Positions 35,265 to 44,788 are shown, counted from the first letter of the stretch. The stretch is DNA of 54,864 bases from Bdellovibrio sp. (GCA_014376435.1 JACMRL010000001.1:1-54864); one strand, 5' to 3'. Notes: generated by a model from the letters alone, not told the origin. Numbers and translations: made by a program.

Positions 35265-35910
35265 AAAACTCTCTATATTTCTCCATTATGCTTTTTGCTT
35301 TTTTAGATTTATCATTCAGTATTCCTTTATAGACCTGAATTATCTCATCTGAGATTGCGTCACGTTTAAAAATTTTATTAGCGTATTGTTTCTTATAAGC
35401 CAACCATCTAACACCTACAGCAACAGATACATTAGGCTCTTTTAAATCTTTTTTCTTAATATCTTTAAAAACAAATTCTTTTACTTCTCCCTCAAGATCC
35501 TGAAGAATTTCAAGCGTATCCACAGTTACTTGAGTCAATCCAGTTGCTTCTTTATTAACTGCTGTGGGATTAAATGTCGACTCTGAAGCAATCAGAGCTT
35601 TAACCATGTCAGGGTCAATCGGAGACTTCAGATTTAGTTTTTTGTTAAAGTAGTCGGTCCAAACCGCAATGTAATCATCAAATTTGTCTTCATCAGGTAA
35701 AAGAAGTTTTTCTTTACCTGGCTGTGCTACTTTTTTCTTTTCGTATCCTTTATAAGTTTCCTCAATTAGATTATAATCTAGATATTGTCCATCAATATGA
35801 CGTAAATGTCGATCTACGATTGTTTGACCCGATGGGTTTTTTTTGCTTACTTTTACGCGTCGTAAATGTTCTTTAACAACAACTGTTTTAGACTTTGTTT
35901 TTATTGGCAT
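35242..35910 (-). CDS. Lytic transglycosylase (SLT-like) without signal peptide
   Basis: 222 residues. The SLT catalytic pattern is visible: MVKALIASESTFNPTAVNKE (catalytic Glu in ASES, about 108) and the ATGLTQVTVDTLEIL motif (about 120-135). These enzymes cut glycan strands of peptidoglycan. There is no signal peptide: the N-terminus is basic and hydrophilic (KTKSKTVVVKEHLRRVKVSK) with RHLRHIDGQ. So it would have to leave the cell by another route, or act in a phage- or secretion-type delivery. The C-terminus (KKAKSIMEKYREFYGKLKNK) is a basic helix. A lipoprotein gene follows with a 23-bp overlap. Confidence 0.8.
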   Translation of the reverse strand: MPIKTKSKTVVVKEHLRRVKVSKKNPSGQTIVDRHLRHIDGQYLDYNLIEETYKGYEKKKVAQPGKEKLLLPDEDKFDDYIAVWTDYFNKKLNLKSPIDPDMVKALIASESTFNPTAVNKEATGLTQVTVDTLEILQDLEGEVKEFVFKDIKKKDLKEPNVSVAVGVRWLAYKKQYANKIFKRDAISDEIIQVYKGILNDKSKKAKSIMEKYREFYGKLKNK

Positions 35911-35948
35911 AGAAAATTTTATGCGCTTGATTCTTGATTAGTCAATTT

Positions 35949-36626
35949 CTAAGAAGCTTGGCTTAATACTTCAAAATCTTGCTTAGCTTGCCAAGCGGAA
36001 CCAAACGAAGAAAAAGATAACCTGGCAAGTTCTGAAGACGTGTAATTTTTTGAATACTCGAGCAAAGCCCATTGATCAGCTCTGTAGCTTGGACCGATCA
36101 TAATTCGATATCTATAGGTCGTGTGCAGTTTCACGAGGCGCGACGATGAAAGTATATCACGAGGACGGTTGCGCAGTGTGTTTGCCGGAACTCGTAGACA
36201 TGATTTTTCAAATCTCAAATCTTCTCCAAAACGACCTAACTGAAATTCAGTTCCTATATTTAATAAATCAAGTCGTTTGCTTTTATAAAATTTTTTTAAT
36301 TTTTTGAATCGTGAATCAACTAAAATATTTTTTGCACAAGCAGTCCAAAAGCAAATTAGACGCTCATTTTTTCTTAGTTGCCAAATCATCTTAATAAGTC
36401 GATCCGCATTTATAGCTCCTCGATGAATTTCTAACCAATTTACTAATAATGACAAAGACCTAAGGTCACCATTCAGTCCTTCAATAGAAACAGCGATGAT
36501 CGTATTCTCTATATTGGGATTATTTGATGGCAAGGCAGTTACTAAAAAACCAATACTCGCCATATCTTTTGATAACTGTTCTTTTTCAGCAAAATGTTGC
36601 GGAAGAATTTCTCTTTTAAAACTCAT
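35949..36626 (-). CDS. Unrecognised partner of the nucleotidyltransferase gene
   Basis: 225 residues, no signal peptide. The C-terminal part (LEYSKNYTSSELARLSFSSF, GSAWQAKQDFEVL) looks like a helix-turn-helix. The middle is basic and helical (KILVDSRFKKLKKFYKSKR), with RYRIMIGPSYRADQWALLEY. Its ATG (36624-36626) lies inside the 3' end of the nucleotidyltransferase frame (11-bp overlap), the tight coupling typical of toxin-antitoxin or defence pairs such as AbiEi/AbiEii, where the first gene is a DNA-binding antitoxin; here the order is reversed. No direct evidence of function. Confidence 0.55.
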   Translation of the reverse strand: MSFKREILPQHFAEKEQLSKDMASIGFLVTALPSNNPNIENTIIAVSIEGLNGDLRSLSLLVNWLEIHRGAINADRLIKMIWQLRKNERLICFWTACAKNILVDSRFKKLKKFYKSKRLDLLNIGTEFQLGRFGEDLRFEKSCLRVPANTLRNRPRDILSSSRLVKLHTTYRYRIMIGPSYRADQWALLEYSKNYTSSELARLSFSSFGSAWQAKQDFEVLSQAS

Positions 36627-37164
36627 AGCCCATAGCCTTTGCTAATTCTTTAAAAATCATTTCAACATGTTGAGGCCAGTTCGGATGTGCGTCTTGAGAT
36701 TTAACCCATTCGATAGATTTTTTCAGCTGAGCAAGTGTTGGCTTCAGAGCTAAGCAGTCATTGAAATCGTCTTGCCGATCACATTATGCATAAAGTTTTG
36801 TTTTCAGTAAATCTAGATATCCTAAAGACTGAAACCTGATTGCTTTACCTCTGTATACAGACTGAAGGCGTGAGCCCCATCCTTTTGGTAAATTATTTTT
36901 TAAATCTGCTGGTTCATTATTTAGCCAATTTTTTTGTATAAGACTTTTAGGATTTTTCAAAATTAAATCTGTCGCGTACTCTTCAGAAGCTAGTAAAACT
37001 TCTTGAGTAATATTGGGGTCTAATACTTCACAATCTCGTGTAAGACGAGACACAACTCCTAACAAATTTAAAGCAGCTCCTCCAATGATTACGGCGTCGA
37101 AAGTAAGCTGTCGCTTAGATAAGTAGTTATCAAATCCATCTATAGTTTCTGTTATCACAATCAT
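36616..37164 (-). pseudogene. DUF6036/AbiEii-like nucleotidyltransferase interrupted by an in-frame TAA
   Basis: The first 126 residues show the nucleotidyltransferase core: FDAVIIGGAALNLLGVVSRL then TRDCEVLDPNI, and SLGYLDLLKTKLYA. A TAA at 36784-36786 stops the frame there. The same frame then continues for 55 codons to a stop at 36616: CDRQDDFNDCLALKPTLAQL, then KSIEWVKSQDAHPNWPQHVE. These residues fit the expected C-terminal part of the family (KLYAL-CDR...DC..L.P), so one codon (probably TTA to TAA) separates an intact from a broken gene. Either it is a recent pseudogene or a truncated, still useful form. I take the full frame as one locus. Confidence 0.75.
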
Positions 37165-37259
37165 ATTAATCCCATTTTATAAGTATCACTATATATGATA
37201 CCATTTTTACTCAAACCGAAAAAGTAATATTTTTAAATTTAAGTATATCATATTATTGT

Positions 37260-38771
37260 CTAATTTGAATTCAACTCTGCTAACAAATCCCAGCCGAACT
37301 TTTCTAACTTCGATTCGCCGATTCCGTAAATTGTGCGTAGACCATCTAGGTCATGCGGATTTTTCACCGCTAATTCACGTAAAGTTTTATCCCCGAAGAT
37401 TACAAAGGCCGGAGTATCTAGCTCGGCCGCTTTATCTTTTCTCCATTTACGAAGCGCTTGAAAGCGTAATTCCGCTGCAGGGTCTAAAACTTCATCGTAT
37501 TTACTAGCTTGGCGTTTTTTCGAATAAGTTTGCGCAACCTGAGTGATGACTCTTTGAATTTTTCTGTCTGAAGCCGCATCACATACATCGCAATGACCGC
37601 ATTTTTTTAAACGTTTTGAATCTTTGTAATAAGTTAAGATCTCGGCGTGGCGGCATTCGCCCGCCTCGGAATAACTGACTAAGGCTTCTAAATTTCTCCA
37701 GCGTAAGTTTTTAATTTCTTTGGTCGCTTTCGAATTTGTTACGAAATAGGATTGTAAGCCTTTATCTTTTTTTGAGTAAAGCATCAGACATGACGAGTGC
37801 GCACCATCACGGCCGGCACGACCCATTTCTTGGTACAATGAATCGATATTCGCCGGCATTTGATAATGCACGACTAATCGCACATCGGGCTGATCGATTC
37901 CCATTCCAAAAGCATTTGTTGCAACCAGAATTCGTAAATCACCTGAAGTGTAGGCTTCTTGCGCGCGCGTGCGTTCGGCAGTTTTTAAGCCCGCATGGTA
38001 AAAGCCAACTTTTTCAAATTTTGATTCTAAAAACGCCGCCGTATCTTCAGTTACTTTTCTAGTTCCGCAGTAAATTAAAATGCGCCCATGTGGAAATTGC
38101 TTTAGACTTTGTACTAAAAAATTTGTTTTATCAGCGTCAGTCTCGCAAGTTTCAACTTGGTAATATAAATTCGGGCGATAGAAACCGTGAACCAGTCTTT
38201 GCGGATTCACTAGCTGCAAGTTTTTCGCGATATCGTCTAATACCGTCGGAGTTGCCGAAGCCGTTAAGGCTAAAATCGGTACATCGGGTCTTAAGGTTTT
38301 TAAAACTTTGAGTTCCGCATACTCTTCACGGAAATCGTGACCCCATTGTGATACACAGTGAGCTTCATCGACCGCGAATAAAGCAATTTTGCGTCCCAAG
38401 ATCCATTTTTGAAAACCTTCTTTTTGCACACGCTCTGGAGATAAATAAAGTAAAAATGTCCCGCCCTGATTAATTCTGGCAAAAATTTGGCGCTTTTCAT
38501 CATCGGTTTGGCCCGAATACAAACAGCCCGCAGGAATACCTTTTTTAACTAAAGCCGCGACCTGATCTTTCATCAAAGCAATCAGCGGAGAAATGACTAC
38601 CACAAGTTGATTCGAGTAAATTGCTGGAAACTGATAACACAAAGATTTACCGCCGCCGGTGGGAAGCACCGCTAGCGCATCTTGCTTGGCTAAAACCGCG
38701 CTGATGATTTCGCGCTGACCAATCCGAAAGCTGGATAAATTAAATGATTTTTCGAGATGAGTTTCTAACAT
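37260..38771 (-). CDS. recQ: ATP-dependent DNA helicase RecQ
   Basis: 503 residues (E. coli RecQ has 609). Helicase motifs are in order: FRIGQREII (motif 0), PTGGGKSL (Walker A, 37-44), ISPLIALMKDQV, DEAHCVSQWGHDFR (motif II, 135-148), LALTASAT, YHAGL, ILVATNAFGMGID and GRAGRDG. The zinc site is AGECRHAEI followed by CGHCDVCDA (four Cys). The C-terminal HRDC domain (about 430-503) has LRKWRKDKAAELDTPAFVIF. The winged-helix (RQC) domain between zinc site and HRDC seems reduced, which accounts for the short length. It unwinds DNA in recombination and repair. Confidence 0.96.
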   Translation of the reverse strand: MLETHLEKSFNLSSFRIGQREIISAVLAKQDALAVLPTGGGKSLCYQFPAIYSNQLVVVISPLIALMKDQVAALVKKGIPAGCLYSGQTDDEKRQIFARINQGGTFLLYLSPERVQKEGFQKWILGRKIALFAVDEAHCVSQWGHDFREEYAELKVLKTLRPDVPILALTASATPTVLDDIAKNLQLVNPQRLVHGFYRPNLYYQVETCETDADKTNFLVQSLKQFPHGRILIYCGTRKVTEDTAAFLESKFEKVGFYHAGLKTAERTRAQEAYTSGDLRILVATNAFGMGIDQPDVRLVVHYQMPANIDSLYQEMGRAGRDGAHSSCLMLYSKKDKGLQSYFVTNSKATKEIKNLRWRNLEALVSYSEAGECRHAEILTYYKDSKRLKKCGHCDVCDAASDRKIQRVITQVAQTYSKKRQASKYDEVLDPAAELRFQALRKWRKDKAAELDTPAFVIFGDKTLRELAVKNPHDLDGLRTIYGIGESKLEKFGWDLLAELNSN

Positions 38772-38821
38772 AGGTACTTCTTTCGTAAGAATTTACCACA
38801 AGTGCAATGCTTGCTCCATCT

Positions 38822-39670
38822 TTACTTGATTTTCAGTCCTAAAACTTTCGCGGTTAAACGGTTGTACATTTTTGCGGGGATGAGCATCGGGAAATACCAA
38901 TTTATCCATTTGCGTGGAATTGGTGCATAGCGCAGCTTTGGCTCGGCCGATTTAAATGCTGCCACAACTAGTTTTGAAACTTCGGTAACTTCTAAGGCAT
39001 TTTTTTCTTCGCCTAAAGCAATACTCATAAATTTTTTAAATGAGTGTGCGTAAGGCGTATAATTGTATTTTTCTTTAACTTGTACAAAACCTTTTTGCCA
39101 AATGGGAGTTTTGATCGAACCCGGCCCGATCACGATCACTTTAATTCCAAATAACATCAATTCGCGGCGTAGACCTTCTGAAAACCCCTCTACCGCATGC
39201 TTGCTGGCGGCATAAAGTGAAAGAAAAGGTGCCGCCGATTTACCAGCCACCGAAGACATATTTACAATTCGTCCCGGCTTTTCAACACTGGGATCCGTAC
39301 CTAATAACGGAAGTAAAACTTGAGTTACTTTCATTAATGACAAAACATTTACATTGATGATTTGTTGAATTTCCGCGAAGTCTTGATAAAGAAACGGAGC
39401 GGCCAAGGCCACGCCCGCATTATTTACTAAACCTGCTAAGTGCTTAATGCCCAGCTGGTCTAATTGCGCAGGTATTTTATCAACTTGCGCGTAGTTAGAA
39501 ATATCGACGATTAAAACATGTAAGCCTTCGGCAAAAGTATTTTTCAATCGGCGTTTATCTTCTTCCGTGCGCACAGTTGCGACGACTTGAAAGTCTTCGA
39601 CCAAAAGTGCGCGCACGCAGTCAAAACCAATTCCGGTGCTAGCACCCGTTACGAAGATTGTTTTTTGCAT
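38822..39670 (-). CDS. Short-chain dehydrogenase/reductase
   Basis: 282 residues. The NAD(P)-binding motif TGASTGIGFDCV, then NNAGVA and the catalytic Tyr/Lys in SLYAASKHAVEGFSEGLR with Ser in MSSVAGKSA, give a complete classical SDR site. PGSIKTPIW follows, as in most SDRs. The C-terminal 50 residues are hydrophobic (WYFPMLIPAKMY), suggesting membrane association and a lipid-like substrate. It overlaps the upstream O-methyltransferase gene by 22 bp. Confidence 0.93.
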   Translation of the reverse strand: MQKTIFVTGASTGIGFDCVRALLVEDFQVVATVRTEEDKRRLKNTFAEGLHVLIVDISNYAQVDKIPAQLDQLGIKHLAGLVNNAGVALAAPFLYQDFAEIQQIINVNVLSLMKVTQVLLPLLGTDPSVEKPGRIVNMSSVAGKSAAPFLSLYAASKHAVEGFSEGLRRELMLFGIKVIVIGPGSIKTPIWQKGFVQVKEKYNYTPYAHSFKKFMSIALGEEKNALEVTEVSKLVVAAFKSAEPKLRYAPIPRKWINWYFPMLIPAKMYNRLTAKVLGLKIK

Positions 39671-40308
39671 ACCAATAGCCCTTCTTCTGTCGGAACGATT
39701 ACCGAAATTAATTTTTTATCTGAAAATGCTTTTTCATTCATATCTTGCACGGTTCTTATTTGTTTCGCGTTGAAATTTTGCGAAGTTTTTCCGCCCCAAA
39801 CTGCCCCCGCGAGAAAAATATTATCGACTAAGATCATTCCACCTTCGCGTACGTTTTCGTAGGCCCAATTAAAATAATCTAAATAAGCGGCTTTGTTGCC
39901 ATCAATAAAAACTGCATCGAACGGAGCTTGGCTATTTAGTTCTTTTAATTTTTCACGGGCGTCACCGATTAAAATTTCGCAGCGGTTGTTTTGAATTTCG
40001 TCTTTTAAAACCAGTTCAGCTAATTTTGCATGCTCTTCCGATTTTTCTAAGGTCCAAAGCTTTCCGCCATCTGGCAAAACGCTTAAAACGTGCAATGCCG
40101 ACAGACCCGTTAAGGTGCCGATTTCGACTACTTTTTTTGCTTGCACGCTTTGCAGATGATATTTAATCAAACCAGCTTCCGTGGCTGAGATTGAAATGGT
40201 TTCTAAACCTAACTTTTCAGAATTTTTACGCGCTTCTTGCATCAATTCAGTTTCAAGCGGCGCTAATTTTTCAATATAATCGTAGCTTTTTGGCTTTAGT
40301 TTTCTCAT
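39649..40308 (-). CDS. SAM-dependent O-methyltransferase
   Basis: 219 residues with the caffeoyl-CoA/catechol O-methyltransferase layout: VVEIGTLTGLSALHVLSVLP (SAM motif I), LWTLEKSEEHAKLAELV (motif with acidic ribose contact), FDAVFIDGNKAAYLDYFNWA (metal-binding Asp) and MILVDNIFLAGAVW (metal-binding Asp/Asn). The substrate is unknown. Its ATG is only 14 bp from the divergent start of the HAD phosphatase gene. It leads a two-gene unit with the SDR. Confidence 0.92.
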   Translation of the reverse strand: MRKLKPKSYDYIEKLAPLETELMQEARKNSEKLGLETISISATEAGLIKYHLQSVQAKKVVEIGTLTGLSALHVLSVLPDGGKLWTLEKSEEHAKLAELVLKDEIQNNRCEILIGDAREKLKELNSQAPFDAVFIDGNKAAYLDYFNWAYENVREGGMILVDNIFLAGAVWGGKTSQNFNAKQIRTVQDMNEKAFSDKKLISVIVPTEEGLLVCKKQSS

Positions 40309-40322
40309 AATGCTGGCAGTTT

Positions 40323-41009
40323 ATGACGAACTCTAAAAATTTGCCACTTTTGATTTTTGACCTTGATGGAACGCTGATTGATTCAGCCGATGATATCCAT
40401 TTTTCAATCAACACCATGCTTCGCCGCCACGGCCGCGCTGAAGTCGATAAGCCTACATTAGTTAGCCATATCGGTGATGGGTTGCAAAAGCTAGTAAACG
40501 ATTTTTTTCCGGAATATTCTTACAGCTCAAAAGAAAATATTGAAAAATTAGACGAGTTTTTAAAAATTTACGAAGATATTTTGATCGAACATACCGTTTT
40601 ATATCCCGGAGTTTTCGAATTCTTAGATACTTATCCCGGCCCCAAAGCCTTAGCGACCAATAAAAGTATTGAACCAACCCTGATGATTTTTAGACGCTTT
40701 GGTTTAGATACAATGAACTGGGTTTCGATTATCGGCGGAGATTCTTTAGCTGAGCGCAAACCTTCAGCCCTGCCTTTACAACACGCCATGGATAAAGCCG
40801 GTTACACCGCCGCAAACACCTGGATGATCGGTGATGGCCGCCCCGACATGAAATCGGCGATCGCGGCCGGCTGTAAAAAAATTGCCGTGCACTACGGCTA
40901 TTCAACTGCCGCTGAGCTTGAAATTTTCCAACCGGATTATGTTTTAAAAAGCTTCAGTGATCTGGCCAGTTTATTGGCCGATTACCAAAACACTGCACTC
41001 TCTAAATAA
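40323..41009 (+). CDS. HAD phosphatase, phosphoglycolate phosphatase-like
   Basis: 228 residues. The HAD nucleophile motif is LLIFDLDGTLIDSADDI (Asp13 region), motif II ALATNKSIE, motif III SIIGGDSLAERKPSALPL and motif IV MIGDGRPDMKSAIAAG. The helical cap after residue 20 (FSINTMLRRHGRAEVDK, HIGDGLQKLV) is the C1 type of Gph. It should dephosphorylate 2-phosphoglycolate or a similar small ester. It starts 14 bp from the divergent methyltransferase ATG and has no clear ribosome-binding site. Confidence 0.9.
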   Translation: MTNSKNLPLLIFDLDGTLIDSADDIHFSINTMLRRHGRAEVDKPTLVSHIGDGLQKLVNDFFPEYSYSSKENIEKLDEFLKIYEDILIEHTVLYPGVFEFLDTYPGPKALATNKSIEPTLMIFRRFGLDTMNWVSIIGGDSLAERKPSALPLQHAMDKAGYTAANTWMIGDGRPDMKSAIAAGCKKIAVHYGYSTAAELEIFQPDYVLKSFSDLASLLADYQNTALSK

Positions 41010-41089
41010 GAGTCTTTCTCAGGTAGCAGTCCGCCTTATTTTTCAACGGTATTTTTTATTGCTGAAAGCATCGATTCTAAGTAGACTTC

Positions 41090-42109
41090 ATGCCTATGTC
41101 AGACACACTTTTAGAAGTCAAAAATTTACGTACGAAATACCGCACCGAAGACGGAGTTATCTATCCAGTCGATGACGTCAGTTTTCGCGTCAAAAAAGGC
41201 CAAACTTTAGGAATCGTCGGAGAATCTGGTTGCGGCAAATCGCAGACGGCTCTTTCAATTATGCAACTGATTCAAAAACCGGGCGTAATTGAATCCGGCG
41301 AAGTTATTTTTAAAGGCGAAAATCTTTTAAAAAAATCGGATGCCCAAATGCGCCAGATTTTGGGAAACCAAATGGCGATGATTTTTCAAGAGCCCATGAC
41401 TTCTTTAAATCCGGTTTTTACAATCGGTGACCAAATTGAAGAATCAATTCGTCTTCATAAAAAAGGTTTATCAAACGCTGAAATTAAAACGCGTGCGATC
41501 GATATGTTAAAATTAGTGGGCATTCCCGCTCCAGAAAAACGTTACGAAGAATATCCGCACCAATTATCGGGTGGTATGCGCCAACGTGTGATGATCGCCA
41601 TGGCGATGAGCTGTAATCCGCAATTAATTATCGCCGATGAACCCACGACGGCGCTGGATGTAACAATCCAAGCGCAAATTCTTGATCTGATGAGAAAAGT
41701 TCAGAAAGAATTCGACGCCGGTATGATTTTAATTACGCATGACTTAGGCGTCGTGGCCGAAATGTGCCAAGAAGTAGTCGTGATGTACGCCGGTAAAGTA
41801 ATTGAATACGGAAGCGTTGAAGATATCTTTTATCGCCCCCGTCATCCTTACACAATCGGTTTACTAAAATCGATTCCACATTTTGAAACGGGCGAGCGTT
41901 TACAAAAACTGCAAACGATCCCGGGCTTAGTTCCTAATCTTTATAAATTACCTGAAGGTTGCCGTTTCCGCGATCGCTGCACTTACGCAACTGACATTTG
42001 TGCGAAACAAGAACCGGGTTTAGAAAATCTACGTGGCATTCACCGGGTGGCTTGTCATAATCATGATAAAACTCGCGGACCAAATGAAATTGAAGGGATG
42101 GCACGATGA
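41090..42109 (+). CDS. Peptide ABC transporter ATPase, OppD/DppD type
   Basis: 339 residues. Walker [11 protein letters not shown]-loop [20 protein letters not shown], signature [19 protein letters not shown], Walker [15 protein letters not shown] and H-loop [13 protein letters not shown] are all intact. The C-terminal oligopeptide-transporter domain has the cysteine cluster [18 protein letters not shown]. It works with the adjoining OppF/DppF ATPase (4-bp ATGA overlap). No permease or binding-protein genes are adjacent. Starts at ATG 41090 or two codons later are equally plausible. Confidence 0.95.
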   Translation: MPMSDTLLEVKNLRTKYRTEDGVIYPVDDVSFRVKKGQTLGIVGESGCGKSQTALSIMQLIQKPGVIESGEVIFKGENLLKKSDAQMRQILGNQMAMIFQEPMTSLNPVFTIGDQIEESIRLHKKGLSNAEIKTRAIDMLKLVGIPAPEKRYEEYPHQLSGGMRQRVMIAMAMSCNPQLIIADEPTTALDVTIQAQILDLMRKVQKEFDAGMILITHDLGVVAEMCQEVVVMYAGKVIEYGSVEDIFYRPRHPYTIGLLKSIPHFETGERLQKLQTIPGLVPNLYKLPEGCRFRDRCTYATDICAKQEPGLENLRGIHRVACHNHDKTRGPNEIEGMAR

Positions 42110-43074
42110 GCGAATCTCTTTTACGCGCGGAAAATATTGTAAAAGAATTTCCAGTCTACGGAGGCCTTTTTTCAAAACAAGTAGCTTCCGTAAAAGCCGT
42201 ATCGGGAATTTCATTCGACATTAAAAAAGGCGAAACCCTAGGTTTAGTCGGCGAATCAGGTTGTGGAAAATCAACTTTGGGTCGCAGTTTAATTCGTTTG
42301 ATTGAACCTACGAGCGGTAAAATTTTTTTCAAAGATAAAGATATTACGAATATTCACGGCGATGATTTACGCGATCTTAGAAAACAAATGCAAATCATTT
42401 TCCAAGATCCCTATGCTTCATTAAATCCACGCATGACGATCGGTTCTATTTTAGAAGAGCCTTTAATTATTCATCATTTATATAAAACCCAAGCTGAGCG
42501 CATGGAGCGCGTGGGTGAATTAATCGATCTGGTAGGGCTACGCCGCGAACATCTATCACGTTACCCACATGAATTTTCGGGCGGGCAACGTCAGCGAGTG
42601 GGCATCGCGCGCGCCTTAGCGGTAAATCCTGAATTAATTATCTGCGATGAACCCGTTTCTGCTTTAGACGTTTCGATTCAAGCCCAAGTCATCAATTTAT
42701 TGATGGAGCTTCAACAAAAATTAGGCCTGACGTATATTTTTATCGCGCATGATTTGAAAGTGGTTGAACACGTTTCTAATAAAGTGGCCGTGATGTACTT
42801 AGGTAAAATTGTTGAGATGGCCGATGCGGATGAGCTTTATAAAAACCCACTCCATCCGTATACCAAAGCCTTGTTATCCGCGATTCCGGTACCAGACCCA
42901 AAGCCGCGCGCCGAAAGAATTATCTTAAAAGGAGACGTTCCTTCGCCAATGAATCCGCCATCGGGTTGTCATTTTAATCCACGTTGCCCGTGGGCTACCG
43001 AAGAATGCCGCGTGCAGGTTCCGGTTTTAGAAGAAAAAGTACCTAAGCACTTCGTGAGCTGCATTAAAGTCTAG
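42106..43074 (+). CDS. Peptide ABC transporter ATPase, OppF/DppF type
   Basis: 322 residues with Walker [11 protein letters not shown]-loop [20 protein letters not shown], signature [15 protein letters not shown], Walker [15 protein letters not shown] and H-loop [12 protein letters not shown]. The C-terminal [17 protein letters not shown] cluster marks the oligopeptide subgroup. It is translationally coupled to the OppD-like gene and forms with it the ATPase pair of a peptide or nickel importer whose membrane subunits must be elsewhere. Confidence 0.95.
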   Translation: MSESLLRAENIVKEFPVYGGLFSKQVASVKAVSGISFDIKKGETLGLVGESGCGKSTLGRSLIRLIEPTSGKIFFKDKDITNIHGDDLRDLRKQMQIIFQDPYASLNPRMTIGSILEEPLIIHHLYKTQAERMERVGELIDLVGLRREHLSRYPHEFSGGQRQRVGIARALAVNPELIICDEPVSALDVSIQAQVINLLMELQQKLGLTYIFIAHDLKVVEHVSNKVAVMYLGKIVEMADADELYKNPLHPYTKALLSAIPVPDPKPRAERIILKGDVPSPMNPPSGCHFNPRCPWATEECRVQVPVLEEKVPKHFVSCIKV

Positions 43075-43124
43075 TAACAGATTGAACCCCTTGAATTACA
43101 CCCTCTCGCTTCCGATAAGTTGCC

Positions 43125-43919
43125 ATGATCAAGGATGTAATGTGGGTACTTTATGACTCACTTTCAAAAGCTCAATCGAATCCGGTAACCACTGACGAAG
43201 CGCAGATGGCGATCTTTAAAATGCGCCCGCGTGACATGGAAAGATTTTTTCTATGGACTCAGGGTTGGGAAGAATGGCAACCGTTACAATTTTATCTAAC
43301 GACTGATCAGAAACATTTCGTAACTAGTTTTACTTTGCAGAACGAAGAAACGGTTAAAGCAAAAATTCGTGATGTTTTAGAAATGAAATCGATCAATAAT
43401 AAAAAACTACACGATGAAATTACGGGCTCATACTCTTCAATTCATTTACGTGAAGACACCATCAGTGATGTAAATATACCAAATGATAAACAATTCGACG
43501 GCGAAGAAATTTCTTGGGAAAACCTAGAAAAACCTCGGATCGATTTTTCAAAACTAAAAAAAAAATCTGCGGCCGACAATCGCGAAACTCGTCATGAGCT
43601 TAAAATTGAAATTATCTTGATCTCTACTAAAGGAAAATCATTCCGCAGCAAATCAAAAAATATTTCTTTATCGGGAAGCCTTTTGGAAGATAATATCCCT
43701 TTTGATTATTACGGAAATGTATTTGATATTGTCGTTGTGAATCAAAGCGCTCGTAAAAAAAGTATGGAACGTATTTCCCTCAAAGGAAAAACTGTCGGCG
43801 ATGGCTTAACCCAGCGTCTACAATACGTCGGCATAACCGATGCTAAAAAACAAGAACTGCAAAATTTCTTACAAGAATATATTGATTTGCAAAAAACTTT
43901 TTCCAAAAAATCTGCCTAG
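43125..43919 (+). CDS. PilZ-domain protein with N-terminal GYF-like domain
   Basis: 264 residues, cytoplasmic. Residues about 1-60 (MWVLYDSLSKAQSNPVTTDE, RFFLWTQGWEEWQPLQFYL) resemble a GYF_2-like domain. A PilZ domain (about 150-240) shows NRETRHELKIEI and the KNISLSGSLLED signature ([D/N]xSxxG). The R-x-x-R spacing in the first motif is one residue shorter than the usual RxxxR, so c-di-GMP binding is likely but not certain. Relatives regulate motility or adhesion. It overlaps a convergent barrel-protein gene by 4 bp. Confidence 0.82.
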   Translation: MIKDVMWVLYDSLSKAQSNPVTTDEAQMAIFKMRPRDMERFFLWTQGWEEWQPLQFYLTTDQKHFVTSFTLQNEETVKAKIRDVLEMKSINNKKLHDEITGSYSSIHLREDTISDVNIPNDKQFDGEEISWENLEKPRIDFSKLKKKSAADNRETRHELKIEIILISTKGKSFRSKSKNISLSGSLLEDNIPFDYYGNVFDIVVVNQSARKKSMERISLKGKTVGDGLTQRLQYVGITDAKKQELQNFLQEYIDLQKTFSKKSA

Positions 43920-44551
43920 AATCCGTAACCTAATGAAAATGTAATCCCACCGACTTCAAAGGCGGTCTCTTTAACTAACTGCGCGCGCTCGTCACGAAAA
44001 CCGACTTCACCATAAATCATGGATTTTGATTTGACCCGGGCACCGCTTAGCATAATTTCGAAGCCTAAACCGCCGCCGTATCCATATCCATAACCTTGAT
44101 CTTTCGGTGGAATGTTAGATCCGGTGGGAAGCGTATTTATTTCTAGATAGTTGTAACTTAAAACACCCACGCCCCATAAATATAAATTTAAACCGCGTTC
44201 CCGACGTGAAACTGGGTAAATTGATATTCCTAATTCAGGTGCAAAAGTGGTGAATTGATACGCGGATGAAAATGCCGTTCCTAAATTTAAAAAGTTTTGT
44301 AGGCCCGTTGAATAACTGATGCGACCTTTTAAAAAATACCTTAAATAGTTATTACCGCGATCAGTAGAAATTTCTACGCCGTAAGCAGGACTACCTTCCG
44401 CAAATGAATGATTCTTCGTGCCAGAGTAGGTCTGCTGTAAAATTCCGATTTTACTAGTTTGTTCATTGGATTTGCTTCTTTGCGCGTGCGCTAGACTTGA
44501 AAAAGCGCAAAATACAAAGGCTGTTAAAATCAGTTTAAAATGCGGTTTCAC
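43916..44551 (-). CDS. Small outer-membrane beta-barrel protein
   Basis: 211 residues; signal peptide KLILTAFVFCAFSSLAHAQ. The mature part alternates hydrophobic and polar residues in short strands (NYLRYFLKGRISYSTGLQNF, LNLYLWGVGVLSYNYLEIN, GYGYGYGGGLGFEIML) and ends in FSLGYGF, the aromatic C-terminal residue needed for barrel insertion. It resembles OmpA/OmpW-size eight-strand barrels. No function can be assigned. It converges with the PilZ gene. Confidence 0.8.
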   Translation of the reverse strand: MKPHFKLILTAFVFCAFSSLAHAQRSKSNEQTSKIGILQQTYSGTKNHSFAEGSPAYGVEISTDRGNNYLRYFLKGRISYSTGLQNFLNLGTAFSSAYQFTTFAPELGISIYPVSRRERGLNLYLWGVGVLSYNYLEINTLPTGSNIPPKDQGYGYGYGGGLGFEIMLSGARVKSKSMIYGEVGFRDERAQLVKETAFEVGGITFSLGYGF

Positions 44552-44788
44552 CTTATTAGCTCATGCTATTTTGAACAATTCGTCTATCTAAAATGCGTTC
44601 CTTCGCATTTTACAAGACAACTGTGGTTTTTAAAGATCAGCGTTTTGTTTCAAAGTAAGACAGAAGTCTAGTTTTAGGCTATTCGTCGAGATTTGGTAAA
44701 TTATTTTTCAAGTTTGATTGAGTTAATTCCGTAAAGAATATGTAAAGAATAATTTTTTGTAATTATTATTAACAGCGTAGGAGAAAAT

